Part shown: positions 6,693-14,143 of the stretch, piece by piece
How positions within the stretch are numbered: the first letter of the stretch is position 1
Layout of the letters: every line of letters starts with the position of its first letter
Assembly (NCBI GenBank): GCA_017552705.1
Contig: JAFZOY010000003.1
Location: forward strand, 1-36,837
DNA: 36,837 nt
DNA from: Bacteroidales bacterium
GTDB taxonomy: Bacteria > Bacteroidota > Bacteroidia > Bacteroidales > UBA1715
Direction: 5' to 3'
Position numbers and translations under genes: made by a program
The notes under the pieces: generated by a model
Databases searched by the model: none
Told to the model about the DNA's origin: nothing
The model's input: the letters and a program-made list of their open reading frames with translations, nothing else

Positions 6693-8345
6693 ATGAAAAA
6701 AATAACTCGTATCATTTGTTTGGTTTTGCTGTTTGTGTCACCGCTCACTCTTTTGAGCTACGACGACACAAAAGATTTTGAAACAGCAAAAAATCTCGAC
6801 ATCTTTTACTCATTGTTTACAGAGATTTCCAACTCGTATGTTGACGAACTCGCACCAGGCGACATAATGGATCGTACTATCACAGAAATGCTCAAAACGC
6901 TCGATCCATACACAAACTTTATCCCCGAATCCGATGTGGAACGCTTCACAATGATGACTAAAGGTGAATATGGCGGCATCGGGGCTACGGTTGCCGAGCG
7001 CAACAAATCGCTGATGATTGTCGATATTTTAGAAGACTCCCCCGCCGCAAGTAGCGGTTTACGCGTGGGCGACTATATTGTGGAAGTTGACGGACATTCC
7101 ATTGTGAACCAACCAACCGAAGAAAGCAAAGAACTACTTCAGGGACAAGCCGGTACAACGCTTCGTTTAGGTATTCTACGCAACGGCGAACGAAAATCAT
7201 TTGCCATTGAACGCAAAAAAATCAAACTGACGAGCGTACCATATTATGGCATGATTTCCAACGATTTTGGATATGTGAAACTCAATGAATTTTCGCAGGA
7301 TTGCGCCAACAATGTACTTTCGGCCTGCACAGAACTTACAACCAATAAAGGTGCTAAAGGGCTTGTGCTTGACCTACGCGACAATCCGGGCGGCCTCCTC
7401 ATCGAAGCCATAAAAATCGTGAACATGTTTGTCCCGGCAGGCGAAAGAATTGTTTACACCAAAGGACAAAATGCCACCGAAAACTCAAAATTTCCAACAA
7501 TGGCGGAGCCATTCAACACCACAATCCCATTAGTAGTGCTTGTGAACTCGCATTCCGCTTCGGCTTCGGAAATCGTGTCGGGAGCATTGCAAGATTTGGA
7601 CAGAGCCGTAATTATTGGCGAACAGACATTTGGAAAAGGACTTGTGCAAACTCGTAAAGGATTGGCACACAATTGTCTATTAAAAATCACCACATCGAAA
7701 TATTACATTCCAAGCGGACGATGCATTCAGAAATTAGATTATTCGCACCGCGACGAACAAGGAAATCCAACCACAGTGCCCGATTCACTGCAACGGACAT
7801 TCTATACACGCAACCACCGTCCAGTAAAAGACGGAGGCGGCATTATTCCCGACGTTATTGTGACGGAAGACACTACATCGGCCTTACTCAAAACGCTCAC
7901 CAAGGAATTTGTTTTGTTCGACTTTGTGAACACAACTTACTCGGCAAACGACACAGTATCAATTCAACCAAAAACATTCAAATTATCCGACAGCGACTAC
8001 AAGAAATTTATTGATTTCTACACTACCGCACAGGATTCGTTTAATTCCGAAAGCGAAAAATGCATCAACCAATTGGCTGCACAAGCAAAAAAGGAACAAC
8101 TCGACCTTTCAGCATCCATCCAAGAGCTGCAAAAGCAAATTAAGGCACAACGCCAAACACAATTACAAACAGACAAAACAAGTATTTCAAAAGCATTGGA
8201 GTCGCTCATTATCAAACATTTATATAACGAACGAGGAGTGATTGAGTACCACTTGCAGAGCGACCCTTGCATTGTTAAAGCACAAGAATACCTACAAAAT
8301 ACCGACAAATACAAACAAGTACTTTCAGGAGGCTACAAGCAATAA
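6693..8345 (+). CDS. S41-family C-terminal processing protease (CtpA/Prc-like)
   Basis: The 550-residue exported serine protease has an N-terminal hydrophobic signal segment (ITRIICLVLLFVSPLTLLS). A helical region with TLDPYTNFIPESD follows, then a PDZ domain at about 95-185 (GEYGGIGATV, GLRVGDYIVEVDG) and the S41 core at about 190-380. LVLDLRDNPGGLL is the typical strand, the nucleophile Ser is in SASASE near residue 289, and the general-base Lys is in GEQTFGKG near residue 313. KYYIPSGRCIQ and GGGIIPDV complete the domain. The C-terminal ~170 residues are helical, Gln/Lys-rich and family-specific. It degrades or trims periplasmic proteins at their C-termini. A longer frame opens upstream but overlaps all of yidD; the ATG at 6693 gives the signal peptide. 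It is last in the operon. Confidence 0.92.
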   Translation: MKKITRIICLVLLFVSPLTLLSYDDTKDFETAKNLDIFYSLFTEISNSYVDELAPGDIMDRTITEMLKTLDPYTNFIPESDVERFTMMTKGEYGGIGATVAERNKSLMIVDILEDSPAASSGLRVGDYIVEVDGHSIVNQPTEESKELLQGQAGTTLRLGILRNGERKSFAIERKKIKLTSVPYYGMISNDFGYVKLNEFSQDCANNVLSACTELTTNKGAKGLVLDLRDNPGGLLIEAIKIVNMFVPAGERIVYTKGQNATENSKFPTMAEPFNTTIPLVVLVNSHSASASEIVSGALQDLDRAVIIGEQTFGKGLVQTRKGLAHNCLLKITTSKYYIPSGRCIQKLDYSHRDEQGNPTTVPDSLQRTFYTRNHRPVKDGGGIIPDVIVTEDTTSALLKTLTKEFVLFDFVNTTYSANDTVSIQPKTFKLSDSDYKKFIDFYTTAQDSFNSESEKCINQLAAQAKKEQLDLSASIQELQKQIKAQRQTQLQTDKTSISKALESLIIKHLYNERGVIEYHLQSDPCIVKAQEYLQNTDKYKQVLSGGYKQ

Positions 8346-8385
8346 CAATTTCTTTTCGAAAAAGACTGCAATCTCCGTAAAACAA

Positions 8386-8420
8386 AAATTCAAGTTAATG
8401 ATAATCAATAACTTGAATTT
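8386..8420. terminator. AT-rich hairpin between the S41 protease gene and tRNA-Arg
   Basis: A perfect 12-base inverted repeat (AAATTCAAGTTA at 8386-8397, TAACTTGAATTT at 8409-8420) has an 11-base loop. It lies between two convergent transcripts and could stop both. It lacks a GC-rich stem, so termination strength is uncertain. Confidence 0.5.
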
Positions 8421-8428
8421 AAACTTCG

Positions 8429-8500
8429 TAGCTCCGTAGGGAATCGAACCCTAATCACTAGTTCCGGAAACTACTATTCTATCCATTGAACTACAGAGCC
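8429..8500 (-). tRNA. tRNA-Arg, anticodon CCG
   Basis: The complement folds as a 72-base tRNA. The acceptor stem is GGCTCTG with CGGAGCT (G1-U72 and one G-U wobble), the D arm GTTC/GAAT, the anticodon loop TTCCGGA (anticodon CCG), the T arm TAGGG-TTCGATT-CCCTA, and the discriminator A at 8429. It reads CGG. The anticodon stem has one mismatched end pair. No CCA is encoded. A TATATTTG box stands just upstream. Confidence 0.9.
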
Positions 8501-8508
8501 AACTGGGG

Positions 8509-8516
8509 CAAATATA
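8509..8516 (-). promoter_or_regulatory. -7 box (TATATTTG) of tRNA-Arg
   Basis: An exact TAnnTTTG match ends 8 bases upstream of the mature tRNA 5' end, so the transcript would begin almost at the tRNA itself. Confidence 0.5.
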
Positions 8517-8559
8517 CGCTTTTTTATGCGTTACAACGAAAAACATCAAGTTAATTTAT

Positions 8560-8567
8560 TACTTTTG
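8560..8567 (+). promoter_or_regulatory. -7 box (TACTTTTG) of the thioredoxin-fold protein gene
   Basis: An exact TAnnTTTG match lies 31 bases upstream of the ATG at 8599, divergent from the tRNA-Arg box. No -33 TTG is evident at the usual distance. Confidence 0.4.
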
Positions 8568-8598
8568 CACAGATAGAATTTAGACAAGATAGGTATTG

Positions 8599-10059
8599 AT
8601 GCGAACATTCATCGCTTTTATCACAACATTACTAATATCAATCGTTGCGTCGGCACAAACGGCGACCATTATAGGCTGTAGCGAAGAATACGCCAACCAA
8701 ACTATCAGCGTATATCAATATTCCGACTATTTCACAAAAAACGAAGAACTGCTTGGCACATTCACTGCCGATGCGACTGGTTATTTCTCGTTCACATTTG
8801 AATGCACGACAACCCGTGAAATTTATATGTATTTAGGCATCTACAAAGCCTTTTTGTTTGTGTCGCCAGGCAAAGAATATGAACTTGCAATGCCTCCCTA
8901 CCGTGAGAAAACATTGGCTGAAGAACTGAATCCATACTACGAGCCAACCGACATCAGTTTAGGTGTAATCAACAGCGATCCCGACGACATAAACATTCTT
9001 ATTTTATCGTTCAACTCTGTTTTTGAAACATTCTTGAGTGAAAAAGGCTACGATGTGTTCCTCACCCACGACAAATCAAGAGTTGAAGAACTTGAAAACC
9101 AGGTAAATACAATGTTTGCAAAATACGATGATGAATTTTTCAACGTATATAAAAACTACCGAATGTACGCCTTGCGCTACATGGTGTACCAACGTGACAA
9201 CATGAGCGTGACACGCAAACATTATCTGAACAAGAAATTCCACTACTACAACCCCGCCTATATGAATTTGTTTAAAATGATGTGGAAGGACTATATAAAC
9301 AACAACCACAGCCGCGATATAGGCAAAAACCTTAAAGTCGACATCATCTACGGGAAAAGTCCCACAATGTTCAAAAAAACAATGGAGAAAATCATCGCTT
9401 TCCGCAACGACACGCTCAAAGAGTTGTTCCTTCTCCAATGTTTGGATGATTGTTTGAAAGACCCCGAAGTATTTCCGCCAGCGCCTGTGTATCAAACACT
9501 TGACTCTGTTATTATTATTTCGACAATCCCTGAACATAGAAACATTGCCGAAAACATCAAGAAGAAATATACTCTGTTGGAATTTCACGACGAAGCACCG
9601 TATTTCGAACTCTACAACCAAGACAGTGTGCTATACACGTTGGATAAATTCAAAGGGAAATATGTGTATCTAAATTTCTGTCGTTCAGAAAATTACGCAT
9701 GCATTAAGGATTATAAGGTGCTCAAGAAAATGAACGAAAAAACGAAACGTGACCTGAGCATTGTGACACTCAGTTACGAAAAAACGTTTGAAGATTTCCG
9801 TTCGTTCCGAAAGGCAAATCCCCAATACAACTGGACATTCCTATATGCCGGCGACAATCCTGAAATCGGGCGGCAATACAAACTGCGCGGTATGCCTACC
9901 TATATGTTGCTCGACAAATCCGGAAAAATTGAAATGATTTCGGCTCCTACTCCTGCCGACAATTTCCAAGAAACTTTCACCAGAATGATGGTGCAAAAAC
10001 GCAAAGAAGAGGCAGCCAGAAAGAAACGCCAAACGCAGAGCAAAGGAAGAACGTGGTAG
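8599..10059 (+). CDS. Exported thioredoxin-fold protein (TlpA/AhpC-TSA-like C-terminus) lacking CxxC
   Basis: The 486-residue product starts with a signal peptide (MRTFIAFITTLLISIVASAQ). Residues about 20-120 form a beta-rich region like the DUF4369-type N-terminus of Bacteroidota TlpA-like proteins (LLGTFTADATGYFSFTFEC). A long helical middle with many Tyr/Lys/Asn follows. The C-terminal ~150 residues look like a thioredoxin fold: LDKFKGKYVYLNFCRSENYAC at the active-site position, a helix, LSIVTLSYEKTFEDF, then YKLRGMPTYMLLDKSGKI with the cis-Pro of MPTY. The resolving pair is not CxxC; the cysteines are six residues apart (CRSENYAC). It could be a non-redox scaffold or use an unusual pair. 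It is convergent with lgt, with 5 bases between stops. The start is the ATG at 8599, not the adjacent TTG. Confidence 0.75.
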   Translation: MRTFIAFITTLLISIVASAQTATIIGCSEEYANQTISVYQYSDYFTKNEELLGTFTADATGYFSFTFECTTTREIYMYLGIYKAFLFVSPGKEYELAMPPYREKTLAEELNPYYEPTDISLGVINSDPDDINILILSFNSVFETFLSEKGYDVFLTHDKSRVEELENQVNTMFAKYDDEFFNVYKNYRMYALRYMVYQRDNMSVTRKHYLNKKFHYYNPAYMNLFKMMWKDYINNNHSRDIGKNLKVDIIYGKSPTMFKKTMEKIIAFRNDTLKELFLLQCLDDCLKDPEVFPPAPVYQTLDSVIIISTIPEHRNIAENIKKKYTLLEFHDEAPYFELYNQDSVLYTLDKFKGKYVYLNFCRSENYACIKDYKVLKKMNEKTKRDLSIVTLSYEKTFEDFRSFRKANPQYNWTFLYAGDNPEIGRQYKLRGMPTYMLLDKSGKIEMISAPTPADNFQETFTRMMVQKRKEEAARKKRQTQSKGRTW

Positions 10060-10064
10060 AATTT

Positions 10065-10892
10065 CTACAACTGTTCCTTTACTTGTTTTCTGTATAAATA
10101 CAATTCATACAGCCCATACAGAATAAACGGAAGGCTAAGCAATTGCCCCATATTAAGCGGTAGCCCTTGCTCAAAAGAGACTTGCGGCATTTTTAGAAAT
10201 TCTATCAAGAATCGTCCGCCAAACACCCACACCCCAAACATTCCAATTATAAAGTGGTCGGAGAATGGGGAATTTTGTCGAAGCTTTTTTATGCAATACC
10301 ACATATACACCACAAACAACGATGCATAGCAAATCATTTCGTAAATCTGCGTTGGATGACGTGGCACGGCCTGCTCCGCACCAACCAGCACCTCATGGCT
10401 TCGCACAAACACAAATCCCCACGGAAGGTTGGTAACAGTCCCATAGATTTCGGAATTCATAAGATTTCCGAAGCGGAAAAACACACCAGCAAGCGGCGTA
10501 ACCAAAAGAATTCGCGCAAGTATAGTCCTATAGGACAGGTCTTTTCGGGTGATGAAAATAATTGCCAACATAATGCCAACGGAACCGCCATGACTTGCCA
10601 TTCCCCCTTCCCAAATGCGAAGGATTCTTATTGGATTTGCAAGATAATATGCTGGCTCGTAGAAAATACAATGTCCCAACCGTGCGCCAATCACACCTCC
10701 AAGAAGAGCGACAATGGCAATTTTATTAATGGTTGACTCAGAATAATGTTCCTTCCGAAGAATGAAATAGGCGACATAATATGCTGATACAAAGGCCAAT
10801 GCGAAACATATTCCATACCATCGAATAGCATACGTTTCGGTAAAACGATGAACGTAGGGCGACACATCCCAAATTATGGAAAGCAGGCTCAT
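10065..10892 (-). CDS. lgt: Prolipoprotein diacylglyceryl transferase, copy 1
   Basis: The 275-residue polytopic inner-membrane enzyme transfers diacylglycerol from phosphatidylglycerol to the lipobox Cys of prolipoproteins, the first step of lipoprotein maturation. It carries the family hallmarks: YAIRWYGICFALAF near the N-terminus, GARLGHCIFYEP, the catalytic-loop MASHGGSVG, the FFRFGNLMNSEIYG signature, RHPTQIYE, and a final GRFLIEFLKMPQ. Length is normal for Lgt. Its ATG overlaps the stop of the upstream paralogue by 4 bases (ATGA), so the two are translationally coupled in one operon with the DUF1987 gene. Confidence 0.93.
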   Translation of the reverse strand: MSLLSIIWDVSPYVHRFTETYAIRWYGICFALAFVSAYYVAYFILRKEHYSESTINKIAIVALLGGVIGARLGHCIFYEPAYYLANPIRILRIWEGGMASHGGSVGIMLAIIFITRKDLSYRTILARILLVTPLAGVFFRFGNLMNSEIYGTVTNLPWGFVFVRSHEVLVGAEQAVPRHPTQIYEMICYASLFVVYMWYCIKKLRQNSPFSDHFIIGMFGVWVFGGRFLIEFLKMPQVSFEQGLPLNMGQLLSLPFILYGLYELYLYRKQVKEQL

Positions 10893-11998
10893 ACGTTAGT
10901 TTGATTTGCCTTGCGTTTTTCGCGAATCGCCAATACAACCCACACAAACCCAAACAAAATAAACGGAAGGCTAAGCAATTGCCCCATATCGAGTGTCATA
11001 TTTTGTTCAAACTCAACCTGATTGTTTTTGATAAACTCCACGAAGAAACGGGTGGCAAAAAACATAAAAAAGGCTATCGCTGAAATCACATAATCGGAAA
11101 CTGGTTTGTTGTGTTTTGTCCGCAGTTGATAATACGCCACAAGAATGCCACCTAACGTAAGATACGTAAGGGCTTCGTAAATTTGAGTCGGATGATTCGT
11201 GGTAAGAAGTCCAGCCTGCACACACGCATCAATAAATGGATTAACCTGTTCGGCATTCAAAAAATGGTATTTCAACAACACATCCAGTAAACTTTCAAAT
11301 GAAGCTGCTTGTAGTGGCAAACAATTTGAGAGAAACGCCTGCAACGATTCAACCGACTCCGAAGCGACAAGTCCTGCCTGAGCCATAATATTCGAAAGTT
11401 CCGCGGCGTTTGTCTGGATAGCCGCATCGCGCACAAACACAAAACCCCACGGAAGCGTTGTCGCTACTCCATAGATTTCGGAATTCATAAGATTTCCCAT
11501 TCTTACAAAAAACGCAGTAAACGGAATCACCACCGCGGCACGCGACATTACCCACATAAACGATTTTCCCGATTTACGAGAAAACCAAATGAATGCGCAC
11601 ACCAACCCAATTGCTCCGCCGTGGCTCGCCAAACCGCCTTCCCACACCATCAGCCAACGGGCCAAATCGTGCCACGTGACCGTACAGCCCATATCAGGGA
11701 AGGCTTCGAGTCCCGTAACAAACGTGCAGTCCGATTTGAATAATTTCAAATACGGGCCAAAATACACGTCAGGTTCGTAGAAAATGCAATGTCCCAACCG
11801 TAATCCTATCAGTAGAAGAAAAAACGTCGTAAACGTGAGATTATCGGCATCGTTAGCGGTTAGATTCTCGCGGATGAATATTTTTTTTATGCAGAGATAG
11901 GAGATAAAAAAACCTATTGCGAAGAAAAGTCCGTACCAACGGATATGCAAACCGCTAAAAATTTCAGGGTCAACGTTCCAAATGATGTAGTTCAACAT
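10889..11998 (-). CDS. lgt: Prolipoprotein diacylglyceryl transferase, enlarged copy 2
   Basis: This 369-residue Lgt paralogue lies directly upstream of copy 1. It has the same motifs: IRWYGLFFAIGF, GLRLGHCIFYEP, LASHGGAIG, FVRMGNLMNSEIYG, NHPTQIYEA and TRFFVEFIKNNQVEFEQ. It is about 94 residues longer. One insertion of about 26 residues follows the FYEP motif (GPYLKLF... to ...TWHDLARW). A second of about 64 residues lies at 191-268, between the FVFVR and HPTQIYE motifs, and is helical and Leu/Ala-rich. The second site is an externally facing loop in known Lgt structures, so substrate access may differ. All recognised catalytic motifs are kept, so both copies look active. It starts 4 bases after the DUF1987 stop. 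Confidence 0.9.
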   Translation of the reverse strand: MLNYIIWNVDPEIFSGLHIRWYGLFFAIGFFISYLCIKKIFIRENLTANDADNLTFTTFFLLLIGLRLGHCIFYEPDVYFGPYLKLFKSDCTFVTGLEAFPDMGCTVTWHDLARWLMVWEGGLASHGGAIGLVCAFIWFSRKSGKSFMWVMSRAAVVIPFTAFFVRMGNLMNSEIYGVATTLPWGFVFVRDAAIQTNAAELSNIMAQAGLVASESVESLQAFLSNCLPLQAASFESLLDVLLKYHFLNAEQVNPFIDACVQAGLLTTNHPTQIYEALTYLTLGGILVAYYQLRTKHNKPVSDYVISAIAFFMFFATRFFVEFIKNNQVEFEQNMTLDMGQLLSLPFILFGFVWVVLAIREKRKANQTNV

Positions 11999-12002
11999 TG
12001 GA

Positions 12003-12377
12003 TTAATATTCTATGAACGTAAATTTTAATTTAAGGAATTTCGAATATTGGTTACCCGACATCAACATATCCAAATCTTCTTTTTCATAGAACCAATTCA
12101 CTGCAATGTCGTGTTTTTCAACATATTTCTCGATTGTAAGGAAGAATTTCGCCAATTGTTTCGACGACGATGTGTTGAAATATTCAATTTTAATTTCGAA
12201 CGTAAAGGTATGACGCTCGTTTTCGTTGAGAGTTTTGTCAACCCACTCTAAAATTGGAGCATAAAAGTCTATTGCATTTTCTGGTAGCGAGCGTCCCGAA
12301 ATAGAGAAAACGCATGATTCGGCATTAAATTCAATCTGCGGGGTGTCTTCTGTACCTTCAATGAAATAATTTTCCAT
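12003..12377 (-). CDS. DUF1987 / SiaC-family regulatory phosphoprotein
   Basis: The 124-residue protein has the SiaC/DUF1987 pattern: an N-terminal beta strand with TPQIEF, a GRSLPENAIDFYAPILEW segment, FEIKIEYFNTSSSKQL with the Thr/Ser cluster that is phosphorylated in SiaC homologues, and a C-terminal NWFYEKEDLDMLMSG. In Pseudomonas, SiaC is phosphorylated by SiaB and dephosphorylated by the phosphatase SiaA, and controls a diguanylate cyclase. No SiaA, SiaB or cyclase gene is present here, so only the family is certain. It heads the operon DUF1987-lgt-lgt. A 16-base palindrome covers its -7 box. Confidence 0.88.
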   Translation of the reverse strand: MENYFIEGTEDTPQIEFNAESCVFSISGRSLPENAIDFYAPILEWVDKTLNENERHTFTFEIKIEYFNTSSSKQLAKFFLTIEKYVEKHDIAVNWFYEKEDLDMLMSGNQYSKFLKLKFTFIEY

Positions 12378-12427
12378 ACATTAACAATTTGATATGGAGC
12401 CTTCGCTCCAACATTCGAATATTAGAC

Positions 12428-12443
12428 CACTACAAATGTAGTG
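12428..12443 (-). promoter_or_regulatory. -7 box inside a 16-base palindrome upstream of the DUF1987-lgt-lgt operon
   Basis: TACATTTG (minus strand, 12440-12433) matches TAnnTTTG and lies inside the perfect inverted repeat CACTACA-AA-TGTAGTG (12428-12443). A protein bound to the palindrome would block the promoter. The leader to the ATG at 12377 is about 45 bases. Confidence 0.45.
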
Positions 12444-12523
12444 AATAAATTGAATTTGCACACGTGTTTCTGAAAAAACATTACAAATGATTCTTATTCA
12501 TTTTGTTTATTTTCCCAAAAGCA

Positions 12524-13987
12524 CTATAAACTCCACTCAAATCCGTCTTTTGTATCTTTCACCGAAAATCCGAGATTCGCCAATTCGTCGCGGATTTTAT
12601 CGCTTGTAGCCCAGTCTTTATTGGCTTTGGCTTGCTTGCGGATTTCCAAAAGCAAATCAACAGCACCTTTGTAGGCCTTGTCCTGCGAATTATTACTTTC
12701 CTCAACACGAAGTCCAAGAATATCTTTTACAAACACCTCAAAGGTTTGTTTGAGTTCATCCAAATCCCCTTTTGAAATAGTCGCTTTTCCATCGGTTACG
12801 GAATTGATAGCCTTGGTTGCATCGAACAAGTTTGAAATCACAATAGGTGTGTTCAAATCGTCGCACATGGCTTCCTCGCAACGTTCGCGAAGACCTTTCA
12901 CATCAACGGTTGACGTGGCACTTGGCGTAATTTTCTGCAAACGGTTGTATGCGTCAACCAAACGGGCAAAACCTTTTTCTGCAGCTTGCAACGCGTCATT
13001 ACTGAAATCAACGGTGCTACGGTAATGTGCCTGTAAAATGAAGAAACGGATGGTCATCGGCGAATAGGCACGTTCCAACTTCTCGTGCGTTCCGTTGAAG
13101 AACTCATCGAGCGTGATGAAATTGTTGTATGACTTGCCCATCTTCTGTCCGTTGATGGTAATCATATTATTGTGAATCCAATATTTCACCGTTTCGTGGC
13201 CGAGAGCCGCCGTTGACTGTGCTATTTCGCATTCGTGGTGTGGGAAAGTCAAATCCATACCGCCGCCGTGAATGTCGAATGATTCGCCAAGATATTTCGT
13301 ACCCATTGCGGAACATTCCATGTGCCAGCCAGGGAAACCGTCGCTCCAAGGCGAAGGCCAACGCATAATGTGCTCTGGTTGAGCTTTTTTCCACAATGCA
13401 AAATCAAGCGAGCAATGTTTCTCGTCCTGACCATCGAGTTCACGAGTTGTCGCCAAAAGTTCGTCAATGTTGCGTCCCGAAAGTTTTCCGTAATGAAAAT
13501 CTTTGTTGAACTTACGCACATCAAAATAAATTGAGCCTTGACTTTCGTAAGCATAGCCGGCATCAAGAATTTTCTTTACAAAATTGATTTGTTCAATAAT
13601 ATGTCCTGATGCTTGTGGTTCTATGCTTGGCGGAAGCACGTTGAGAGCCGCCATTGCGTTACGGAAACGGTTGGTATAGTATTGTGCCACTTCCATTGGC
13701 TCTTTTTGCTCCAAACGGGCTTTTTTTGCAATCTTGTCCTAACCTTCGTCGGCATCGTGTTCAAGGTGTCCCACGTCGGTAATATTGCGAACGTAGCGCA
13801 CTTGGTAGCCAAGATGTGTAAGGTAACGAAACAGCACGTCAAACGTGATTGCTGGACGAGCGTGTCCCAAATGAGCGTCGCCATACACCGTTGGACCGCA
13901 CACATACATTCCCACGTGTGGTGCATGAAGCGGTTTGAACAACTCCTTTTGTCTTGTTAACGTATTGTATATCAATAAGTCTTGCAT
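12524..13987 (-). pseudogene. cysS: Cysteinyl-tRNA synthetase interrupted by an in-frame TAG codon
   Basis: The minus-strand frame encodes a full CysRS of about 487 codons: a [10 protein letters not shown] start, zinc Cys in [10 protein letters not shown], the HIGH-type motif HLGH, zinc ligands in GWHMECSAM and HHECE, and the KMSKS-type motif KMGKS. A TAG at 13741-13739 stops translation after 82 codons ([20 protein letters not shown]). Reading frame and homology resume directly, so this is one substitution, not a frameshift; family members normally have Glu (GAG or GAA) here. The truncated N-terminal piece cannot be active, and the downstream frame lacks HIGH. CysRS is normally essential. 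Options are a sequencing error, a recent null with a second copy elsewhere, or readthrough. A TAATTTTG promoter box is at 14028-14035. Confidence 0.85.
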
Positions 13988-14027
13988 AGTTCTATGTATT
14001 TAGTCAAGGACGAATCCTAATTCGGTT

Positions 14028-14035
14028 CAAAATTA
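14028..14035 (-). promoter_or_regulatory. -7 box (TAATTTTG) of cysS
   Basis: An exact TAnnTTTG match on the minus strand, about 41 bases upstream of the cysS ATG at 13987. No -33 TTG is apparent. Confidence 0.4.
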
Positions 14036-14093
14036 TATAAAATTGTCTGAATTAGATGATTATGCGAATGGATTTTGACAAGATTATGAAACA

Positions 14094-14125
14094 AAAAAAG
14101 GCGAACCCGAAGATTCGCCTTTTTT
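14094..14125 (-). terminator. Intrinsic terminator of the giant GH8 gene
   Basis: A perfect 12-base stem (AAAAAAGGCGAA at 14094-14105 with TTCGCCTTTTTT at 14114-14125, loop CCCGAAGA) is followed on the minus strand by a T run. It begins 18 bases beyond the stop codon at 14144 and insulates cysS from the giant gene. Confidence 0.85.
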
Positions 14126-14143
14126 ATTAGTGAATACTATTGC

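Noticed and set aside
13739..13741. Genome-wide TAG reassignment (for example to Gln or Pyl)
   Set aside because: TAG ends rnpA, the thioredoxin-fold protein and permease 2 at normal family lengths in this same window.
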